Origin: CAZOKO01 sp964580455
GTDB taxonomy: Bacteria > Desulfobacterota > WTBG01
NCBI GenBank assembly: GCA_964580455.1
Contig: CAZOKO010000050.1
Coordinates: forward strand, 1-18,921
DNA: 18,921 nucleotides
Direction of reading: 5' to 3'
Shown here: piece after piece, positions 1 to 6,294 of the stretch
Position numbering within the stretch: position 1 is the first letter of the stretch
Layout: the number at the start of each line of letters is the position of its first letter
The notes under the pieces: model-generated
Seen by the model: the letters and a program-made list of their open reading frames with translations, nothing else
The model's database searches: none
What the model was told of the DNA's origin: nothing
Made by a program: the position numbers and the translations under genes

Positions 1-122
1 TCCTTACGATGTTTTACAAACCGTCTTTGTTGCACTTCATGGTTGAATGTGGGAATCAAATAATTTGTTAAAAGTCAATAAATAAATCAACATATTGTGT
101 ACTGCATCAACAGCAAAAAACT

Positions 123-150
123 TTGACATACTTGCAAAAACCTTGATAAT
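123..150 (+). promoter_or_regulatory. Sigma-70-type promoter
   Basis: A perfect -35 hexamer TTGACA (123-128) is followed after 16 bp by GATAAT (145-150), a 5/6 match to the -10 consensus. No start codon with a Shine-Dalgarno sequence follows within 400 bp, so it would make either a very long leader for the 628 gene or an unrecognised small RNA. The match is seen in the sequence; its activity is inferred. Confidence 0.5.
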
Positions 151-218
151 TCTAATAGTTAAACATACATACTCTAGTATAAACTTCTGATGATGTTATT
201 TTGAGTAAAAAATCTTAA

Positions 219-248
219 AGATATCTTGGCAGATTGGTCTAGATATCT
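219..248. repeat. Paired palindromic octamers (operator-like)
   Basis: The self-complementary octamer AGATATCT occurs at 219-226 and again at 241-248, so the sites are 22 bp centre to centre, about two helical turns. A third copy lies in the short gap before the histidine kinase gene (1996-2003). Two more copies fall inside coding sequence (14300-14307, 16907-16914), so chance occurrence in AT-rich DNA is possible. It could be a binding site for a dimeric regulator. Confidence 0.3.
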
Positions 249-447
249 ACAATCATTTCCCCCTCTCATATAAGTTGAACTCACTCTCCCACTCTTCCCT
301 CCACAAATCAGTCAAGGTTTTCTTCCTAGGAAAAATTAACTCATCCATGAATCTTCCTTTGTCTTCAATATCCCATTATTGATATCTTATCCTATAAAAA
401 CCCTCCCTTTAATAATCTTAAAAATTATATGTTTTATATTAAGACTG

Positions 448-471
448 TTTTGTGATTTCATTATCACAAAA
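448..471. promoter_or_regulatory. Perfect 9-bp inverted repeat, candidate upstream activator site
   Basis: TTTTGTGAT (448-456) and ATCACAAAA (463-471) form a perfect inverted repeat around six bases. The half-sites resemble CRP/FNR sites, but the TGTGA/TCACA spacing is 8 rather than the canonical 6. If transcription starts near 590 from the sigma-54-type promoter at 563-579, this palindrome sits at about -119 to -142, the usual position of an enhancer-binding-protein site. It could instead be a hairpin in a transcript from the 123-150 promoter. Confidence 0.4.
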
Positions 472-562
472 TGGTTTCGGAGGATTACATTCTGAAAGGC
501 TATTGGTACCAATTGTATAAAAAATTCAATACATTAAACTATCTTCAAAAAGAATTTCTCAA

Positions 563-579
563 TTGGCATAAGAATTGCC
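563..579 (+). promoter_or_regulatory. Sigma-54-type (-24/-12) promoter
   Basis: The sequence TTGGCATAAGAATTGCC has GG at 565-566 and GC at 577-578, exactly ten bases apart. It matches the known consensus TGGCAC-N5-TTGC at TGGCA and TTGC. The predicted transcription start is near 590. That would put the ATG at 589 at the transcript end and supports the downstream start at 628 with its Shine-Dalgarno sequence. The site is also an 8-bp inverted repeat (561-568 with 576-583), which I regard as a by-product of the semi-palindromic consensus. Confidence 0.6.
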
Positions 580-627
580 AATTTCCCCATGTATAAGGAA
601 ACAGAAAATTGGGGAAGGAGTTTGGTA

Positions 628-1095
628 GTGAATATGTGGAATATTACAAATCATGTTTTATATACCATGATTTCCGTAATTATTTTTTACAGCACAGGAT
701 GTTCCACCTTGCGCTCTGGTTTACTGGGAGATAATATGCGCTCTTCCTATTCCGAAAGACTGGATTTTGACTCTCCTCTTACCTTCAAACTAAAAGATCC
801 ACCTATACTCCTGCAGGATAAGATCGATACTGCCTTATATCTCTTTAAAAAAGGTCAATATGGCGAGGCTTGTGATCTTTTCCTTCAATCCATGGATATG
901 ATTGAGGATCCCAAACACCCTTTAAGCAGAGAATGTGGTAAAGCCGCTGCTGTATCTGCATTGATGAACGGTGATAGAAAAAGATTTAAACATATAATGA
1001 CAAGTCTTGATTATTCCTTCAGCGCTTTGGAAAGGTTTACTTATAATGATAATGTTTACAAGGAACTTAAGATACTGGCTTCAGAATTAAGATAA
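628..1095 (+). CDS. Small TPR-like lipoprotein, paralogue of the 10649 gene
   Basis: From the GTG at 628 this encodes 155 residues. I choose this start because GGAAGGAG (613-620) lies 7 bases upstream; ATG 634 is an alternative, and ATG 589 lacks a ribosome binding site and coincides with the predicted transcript start. A hydrophobic stretch ends in the lipobox-like S-T-G-C, so the mature protein is probably a lipoprotein. The body holds a TPR-like helical hairpin (ALYLFKKGQYGEACDLF). This part, with the following A-rich helix and the VSALMNGD segment, aligns with the lipoprotein at 10649-11194. It is the first gene of a two-gene unit with 1122, behind the sigma-54-type promoter. The function is unknown; by analogy with the second copy it may serve an ExbB/ExbD-powered envelope complex. 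Confidence 0.75.
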   Translation: MNMWNITNHVLYTMISVIIFYSTGCSTLRSGLLGDNMRSSYSERLDFDSPLTFKLKDPPILLQDKIDTALYLFKKGQYGEACDLFLQSMDMIEDPKHPLSRECGKAAAVSALMNGDRKRFKHIMTSLDYSFSALERFTYNDNVYKELKILASELR

Positions 1096-1121
1096 AATAA
1101 AGATATTGGTGAAGAACAATT

Positions 1122-1916
1122 ATGAAATATTTGAATTTAATTCTCACTTTATTGTTATTAAATTATTTCCTTTGTCACAAAAACTGTTTTGCTGGTTCAT
1201 TATCTCCTGAAGGAATAATTGATGACACTATAAAAGATATCGCCAGAATTATAGATAACTATGAGAAAAATGAGCAAACTTTTTCAGATAAAATCAATCT
1301 TTATAATGATCTGCTGAACAAAACAATCATTGAGGAAAATGAATATAGAAAAGGTAGCAGAAATCACCTGAATAGCAAAGAGGAAGAGACCCAATTACTA
1401 AACAAATTAATTGATGCCCACAAATATCTCTTAAGAACCCAGAAAGAAGCACTGGAAGAAATTGAGCTAAAGATTGAGGGTCTTTCATTTTATTTTTCAC
1501 AATTTTATATTGACAAAATATATTCAAGTGAATTGGATGAAGAAGTGGAAAGATATATAAACGCTGTTATCTATTACTGGAAAAAGGGAGATGAAAAAAG
1601 AATGAACCTGTACATTGTTAGACTGGCAGAAACTTCTTCTTCACAACTCCAAACAAACAGTAACTCCGCATACTGGAATATCTTAACAGCAATACCTCTG
1701 GATACAAAATATCGTTGTATGCCCTTCTGGATTTACTATCTTAAAATGAAGAAAAATGGCATTGATATGGATCCAATAACATTCTTTGAAGGAAAGCAGT
1801 TCTCAGTGAAAAGAAGGATTAGAAATAATAATGGAAATAAACTGAGTTTAAAAAAGATAGTGTTATTTCCAAAAGATCTCCTCTGCTATATACTAACACT
1901 ACCTCAAAAACTGTAA
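1122..1916 (+). CDS. Secreted coiled-coil protein with C-terminal FEGK-motif domain
   Basis: This is a 264-residue protein with a signal peptide (about 1-25, cleaved after the A-G-S region). Residues 30-125 are charged and helical, probably coiled coil. The C-terminal half (about 146-230) aligns nearly without gaps to the whole mature protein encoded at 12326-12730; both end in the motif NGI-acidic-x-D-x-x-T-aromatic-FEGK-x-F-x-V (here 212-229). The N-terminal part resembles the separate coiled-coil protein at 11191-12117, so this gene looks like a fusion of two proteins that are separate in the second locus. A short hydrophobic tail (about 242-260) is absent from the paralogue. It lies 26 bp after the lipoprotein and has only a weak Shine-Dalgarno. 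I do not recognise a named family. Confidence 0.75.
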   Translation: MKYLNLILTLLLLNYFLCHKNCFAGSLSPEGIIDDTIKDIARIIDNYEKNEQTFSDKINLYNDLLNKTIIEENEYRKGSRNHLNSKEEETQLLNKLIDAHKYLLRTQKEALEEIELKIEGLSFYFSQFYIDKIYSSELDEEVERYINAVIYYWKKGDEKRMNLYIVRLAETSSSQLQTNSNSAYWNILTAIPLDTKYRCMPFWIYYLKMKKNGIDMDPITFFEGKQFSVKRRIRNNNGNKLSLKKIVLFPKDLLCYILTLPQKL

Positions 1917-2033
1917 TAGAAGCATCATCGTTATAAATTCATATCCAGCCCACAGAGATACAACATATCAAGCAGGTACTAACACCTTATCTTTGAGATA
2001 TCTTGCACATATTATAAAATTGTTTTCTTAAAA

Positions 2034-2068
2034 GGACGTTTGTATTATAGTAATAATAGTGAACGTCC
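2034..2068 (+). promoter_or_regulatory. Nested hairpin just upstream of the kinase ribosome binding site
   Basis: GGACGTT (2034-2040) pairs perfectly with AACGTCC (2062-2068). Inside it, TATTAT (2043-2048) pairs with ATAATA (2053-2058) around a 4-base loop, and G-U pairs can join the two helices, giving a stem of about 15 bp. It ends 2 bases before the Shine-Dalgarno AGGGAG (2071-2076) of the TTG-started kinase gene. No U-tract follows, so it is not an intrinsic terminator. I infer a translational control element or an operator. Confidence 0.45.
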
Positions 2069-2083
2069 ACAGGGAGTAAGTTA

Positions 2084-5000
2084 TTGCTTTTCAACAAAGT
2101 CAATCGGCTAAGAAAAGAGAATCAGTATAATCAGGCTATCCTGACTCTGCTTGAAGCATGTTGTGACGGTATTTACCAGAATTACACCCTCAAGATAAGC
2201 GGTGAACTGAATAAAGTCGATGCCTACGCAATAAGTGAAAATAGACATCGTGTTTTGGCAACTTCTGAAAACTTCCTTTATATAAACCAGGTAGGTGACA
2301 CAGGTAATCCTGAGGGAAGGAGGATTGAGTTCCCCACTAGTAGATTATCCACTCTCATCACTGTTACTGACAGGAAGGATGCCCGATCAGCTTTTGTCGG
2401 CAGTGAACGTGGAGAAGTCTGGCATATAAACATACCCAAAAAAGGAGATGCTGTTCACACAGTTATAAAAAAACAATCAGAAAAATCAAACAATAAGATA
2501 TTCTCCTTTACCATTAACCGTAATACACTGGCATACAGTCCCATAGGAGATCCCTCAATCCACTTATACCACCTTCCTAAAAAAAAGAAATCCCTCCTAA
2601 AAAAACACAACTATAAAAACGTGGCACAGGTACAGTTCTTTGAAAACTACAAGGACAAATATTGTGCACTGGGCTATACTGACCAGGAAAAGGAAGTCCC
2701 CTTACTCTCTCTCTACAATAATAGAGAGGATTTTATATGGGGAGTGGAAGAGGTAGAAGGCTCGGTAAAGGCACTAAGAGTCATTCATAATAAAGACGGA
2801 GAAATCATTATCCTTGCCGCTACTGAAAAATCTACACTCTATGCGGTTGATCTTCAGGGTAATGTAAAATGGAAATTTAAAACGGATGGTGCAATCAATT
2901 GCATGGTAGTATCCTACCGCCCAGAGACGAAAGAACCTTACATTTTCATAGGCGGAGAGGGGGGAACACTTTATTTATTAGACAGCTCAAAAGTTCTAAA
3001 ATGGAAAAGGGTGTTTAATTCGGCGATAAAAGATTTAACACTGGTTGAAATTTCGAAAACTCACTACCCTCACATTATAGTGGGATTGTCTGACGGTACA
3101 ATCAGTTCTTTCTGCCGTTCTCCAGCAGAGGTTTTGGCCCCTCTTTTTTCTGAACTTTTCTCGGATATACTTAACGAAGAGAATTGCTCTGAAGAGCTGC
3201 TGATTAAACATCTTGCCAGATCTGATTACCAGTTGATCAGAGATTTTTGTGAAATTCGGAGCTTTGGTTTTGACAATGCTCCAACACTCCTCATTCTTCA
3301 ATTCACACATCTGACAAGACCATTAGAGGAAATCATTGAACTGATCATGCCTTACAAGCCCAGCGCTAAAAGTCTGGCCTGTCTTGTAGAATTCCGGCTA
3401 AATTATGATAAGCGGAAGTCGGCTCACGATTTCAAGATGAGAAAGAGATTCGAAAACCTTTATCAACGGGGAGATCTAAGAGATGCCTTTTCAACCGGCT
3501 GCCAACTGGCCTATCAGAGCAACAATTTACAGTGGACAACTCAACTCCCCCAATCAATAGATCACCTGATGGTTATTGACCACAACAGATTCCTTATGGT
3601 ATCGGAAGAAAGAGTTGCTCTCCTTGACCGCCTGATACCATCCAGGGATACAAGTGTCTCACTACCTTCCAAAATCGTGGCATGCCTTCATGTCAGGGAA
3701 GAGAGATGCGCTGACAATCTTGCCTCCTTTGTCATCCTTACTAAGGATTATAGGATTCGATACTACAAGCTCCCATTAAACGAGGTGAAGGCTGTCGATA
3801 TTCAGACAAATGGCAGGCTTAAAGGCGAAATTAGAGATAAATCAGTTACTATACTGGATAACCTCTTTAGTTTCTCCACAAGTGATAAGATATGCTACAT
3901 CTATTCACTTTTCTCAAAAAAGGCAGAGCTGATTAAGAGTTTTGAAACCGAATATCAGACCACTGCCGCTACCTTTTTCACACATGAGGAAGATATCAGA
4001 ATTGCATTGGGTACACGGGCAGGAAAGATACTAGCCTACAAAGTCAGCAAGGGAGATCTTTTTGCGATCAATGTAGAAGAGCCTGTCTGGTCAGCGGATA
4101 TCGAGGGTATGGTAGAATGCATTGCCAAAGCCTGTAATTCCCGAGGGGAAACCTTAATGATTGCTGGTTCGTCAACTGGTGCAGCTAAGGCCTTTGATTT
4201 TGACGGCAATCTCCTTTGGGAGTTCAGAACCATAACGGATAAGCTTCAACCAGGCACATGTATAAGGTCAATAAGTACAGTCGGAGGGCAGCATGACTCA
4301 ACCATGTATGCCTTTCTATTGGCAGGGTACCATCTCTACGTGGTAAATGACGACGGCAGGTTAACCATAATTTTTACTTTCCCTGAAATCGCCCTGAGGC
4401 TTGATCTTATTGAAGCAAGTGAGGTAGGGCAGCCATCCTTTTTAGTTCTCTTTGCCAATTACAAGCTCAATCATATAACCTTCTATCTTAAAAACCCTTT
4501 GTCTCATGAACTCCAAAACATCTATCAGACCCTTGTCAAATCTGAAGGGGAAGAAAGATTCTTCATGGATCTCATTGCAAATGAAAATACCTGTCTCCAG
4601 GCCTTTGCCTTTCAACAGGCTACTCAACTGGTTAAATCATACTCATCGATAAAGGACATGGTATTATCTTCCATGAAGAATCTTTACCAGAAAGACCCTG
4701 CTCTTCGTCGGGTCATTATCAAAAGTCTGGAAAACATATTGGCAGAGGAATGGGATCCTTCACTACTGCAGGACAACATAGACTTTGATGACATTTATCA
4801 GTTCTCAGGAATGATTAGCCTCTTAGAGAAGGTAGGAAAAAGCAGCAAAAAAAATAGCGAAAAAGTTATAGAATTTTTAAAGACCATCTATTCCATTACA
4901 AAAAGAGAGGCCCATCATATTGCCATCCTTCAACTACTAGAGGAGTTCCTGAAGGGTGATCCGCCTGCCTTGGCTCAATTTCTATTTGATATAACTCCCT

Positions 5001-6289
5001 TTGAAAACTCTCACTGGGTGTCACAGGAGATCGGGTTGATTCTGGGACGAATCCTGGGCAAGGCCTATGTCAAAAATTTCTACATACTAAACAAATGCTT
5101 CTATGTCTCAAGCATAAACGAGCTTAAAGCATTCTCCAGGGAGATAAAAGATAACCTCAATATCTATGAAGAAAAGCTTACTGAAAGCAGTATAAAAGCA
5201 CTTAAAATATTTACTACCATCAACTGGGATGAGAAGGAGAGGATGGATGAGCCTTTCAAAACCGAGCTTAAACAACTGAAAAGGATTCTCAATACACAAT
5301 CACAGAATATCGCTACTGCACTCTTTCATAAATGGGAAAGGATTTTAAAAAATGTCAGCGCCAAAGAGATCAAATTGAGTGCTCTGAGTGTGAAAGCATG
5401 GCATAAAGTGGAAAACCTCAACTCTCATGTGAGACACTCTATCGTAGAGGGATGCTTCTCAGGATTGGAATCCTTTACCCTCATGCTCAAAGATAAATAC
5501 GGTGATCAGGATATAGTAAATGGCATTAACAATAGCATCAAACAACTTCCCATGGTTCGAAAGACACTGACAGATTATTTTGACGGTTGCATCGATGGAG
5601 AAGTGAGGCTAAAAGACATCTTCTTTTTAGAATATAAAACCATATTCAAGGAACTGGACGAGATAGATAAATTAAGTTATGAATTTGGAGACAATCTTAA
5701 TGATATATTATACAGGAATGAATTTTTTAAAATTATCCCTGAAAAGACAAGAAACATTCAGCGAAATAATCTGTCTGCAATAGATCTCACTGTAAAGAGA
5801 TTAAAAACAGACGTACGCACTATTTTAGAAAACCTGTTTGAGAATAGCTTAATTAAACAAGCTTTGAATAGATCTTCCATTTCTGTGGATTTCAATTTAA
5901 CAGAGCTGGATGATTCAAAATTCCGAATCCTGGTTAGAGAACATGAACTTTTAAATGCTTTCTATGAAATAATCAACAACGCAATAAAACATGCCTATAA
6001 AGATATAGGGGATAGAAGGGATAAAAAGATCACTATTTCTGCTGAGTGTTATTCAGAAGAGAACCTCTATTTGAAAATTAAAATTGCTGATAATGGCATC
6101 GGGATGACTTCTCATGAACTTTCTCGAATCAGAGATATTTCCTTTACCAAAGGAGGAACTGGCGAAGGGATAGAACGAGTCTATCAACTTATTGAAAACA
6201 ATCTGGGCAAAGTGCAGTATCAAAGTGAGAAAGGAAAAGGAACTGCTGTTTTAATCAGCCTACCCTTAAAAATAAGGAAGGAGATATAG
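2084..6289 (+). CDS. Giant soluble sensor histidine kinase with two beta-propeller modules
   Basis: This 1401-residue protein begins at TTG 2084, the first possible start after four consecutive in-frame stops (2051-2062), with AGGGAG 7 bases upstream. It has no signal peptide or membrane segment, so sensing is probably cytoplasmic. Order: a TPR-like helix (5-27), a WD40/PQQ-like beta-propeller (about 35-345) and a helical segment (349-450). The same arrangement then repeats at about 456-480, 485-800 and 804-905. A long alpha-helical, HEAT-like stretch leads to the kinase. The HATPase_c domain is intact: N box EIINNAIKHA (1295-1304), G1 DNGIGM (1336-1341), G2 GGTGEGI (1357-1363), G3 GKGTAV (1384-1389). 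The phospho-acceptor region is unusual: candidate histidines are H1115 and H1118 in HVRHSIVE, not a canonical H-E/D-x-R box, and over 150 residues separate them from the N box. It is co-transcribed with the response regulator 5 bp downstream. Confidence 0.9.
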   Translation: MLFNKVNRLRKENQYNQAILTLLEACCDGIYQNYTLKISGELNKVDAYAISENRHRVLATSENFLYINQVGDTGNPEGRRIEFPTSRLSTLITVTDRKDARSAFVGSERGEVWHINIPKKGDAVHTVIKKQSEKSNNKIFSFTINRNTLAYSPIGDPSIHLYHLPKKKKSLLKKHNYKNVAQVQFFENYKDKYCALGYTDQEKEVPLLSLYNNREDFIWGVEEVEGSVKALRVIHNKDGEIIILAATEKSTLYAVDLQGNVKWKFKTDGAINCMVVSYRPETKEPYIFIGGEGGTLYLLDSSKVLKWKRVFNSAIKDLTLVEISKTHYPHIIVGLSDGTISSFCRSPAEVLAPLFSELFSDILNEENCSEELLIKHLARSDYQLIRDFCEIRSFGFDNAPTLLILQFTHLTRPLEEIIELIMPYKPSAKSLACLVEFRLNYDKRKSAHDFKMRKRFENLYQRGDLRDAFSTGCQLAYQSNNLQWTTQLPQSIDHLMVIDHNRFLMVSEERVALLDRLIPSRDTSVSLPSKIVACLHVREERCADNLASFVILTKDYRIRYYKLPLNEVKAVDIQTNGRLKGEIRDKSVTILDNLFSFSTSDKICYIYSLFSKKAELIKSFETEYQTTAATFFTHEEDIRIALGTRAGKILAYKVSKGDLFAINVEEPVWSADIEGMVECIAKACNSRGETLMIAGSSTGAAKAFDFDGNLLWEFRTITDKLQPGTCIRSISTVGGQHDSTMYAFLLAGYHLYVVNDDGRLTIIFTFPEIALRLDLIEASEVGQPSFLVLFANYKLNHITFYLKNPLSHELQNIYQTLVKSEGEERFFMDLIANENTCLQAFAFQQATQLVKSYSSIKDMVLSSMKNLYQKDPALRRVIIKSLENILAEEWDPSLLQDNIDFDDIYQFSGMISLLEKVGKSSKKNSEKVIEFLKTIYSITKREAHHIAILQLLEEFLKGDPPALAQFLFDITPFENSHWVSQEIGLILGRILGKAYVKNFYILNKCFYVSSINELKAFSREIKDNLNIYEEKLTESSIKALKIFTTINWDEKERMDEPFKTELKQLKRILNTQSQNIATALFHKWERILKNVSAKEIKLSALSVKAWHKVENLNSHVRHSIVEGCFSGLESFTLMLKDKYGDQDIVNGINNSIKQLPMVRKTLTDYFDGCIDGEVRLKDIFFLEYKTIFKELDEIDKLSYEFGDNLNDILYRNEFFKIIPEKTRNIQRNNLSAIDLTVKRLKTDVRTILENLFENSLIKQALNRSSISVDFNLTELDDSKFRILVREHELLNAFYEIINNAIKHAYKDIGDRRDKKITISAECYSEENLYLKIKIADNGIGMTSHELSRIRDISFTKGGTGEGIERVYQLIENNLGKVQYQSEKGKGTAVLISLPLKIRKEI

Positions 6290-6294
6290 GCAAA

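Larger units (their letters stand above)
1..588. other. AT-rich upstream region without a supportable gene
   Basis: This stretch holds no credible coding region: every frame is broken by frequent stops, and the longest ATG-started frame (471-596) has no ribosome binding site. It does hold a consensus-like sigma-70 promoter (123-150), a pair of identical palindromic octamers (219-248), a perfect 9-bp inverted repeat (448-471) and a sigma-54-type promoter (563-579). It reads as the control region of the operon that starts at 628. The first 46 bases are open in one frame (ending TGA at 44-46) and could be the tail of a gene starting outside the window, but I cannot identify it. Confidence 0.6.

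Noticed and set aside
1..46. Open frame at the left edge as the tail of a preceding gene
   Set aside because: Only about 15 codons are visible, ending in TGA at 44-46, and nothing in them can be identified.
448..471. Canonical CRP site
   Set aside because: TGTGA and TCACA are separated by 8 rather than 6 bases, so I list it only as a palindrome and candidate activator site.
471..596. 41-codon ATG frame upstream of the lipoprotein
   Set aside because: It has no ribosome binding site, overlaps the palindrome and the sigma-54-type promoter, and looks like random low-GC translation.
589..627. ATG 589 as start of the first lipoprotein
   Set aside because: No ribosome binding site precedes it, and it lies at the predicted transcript start of the sigma-54-type promoter. 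GTG 628 has a good site and gives a normal lipoprotein signal.
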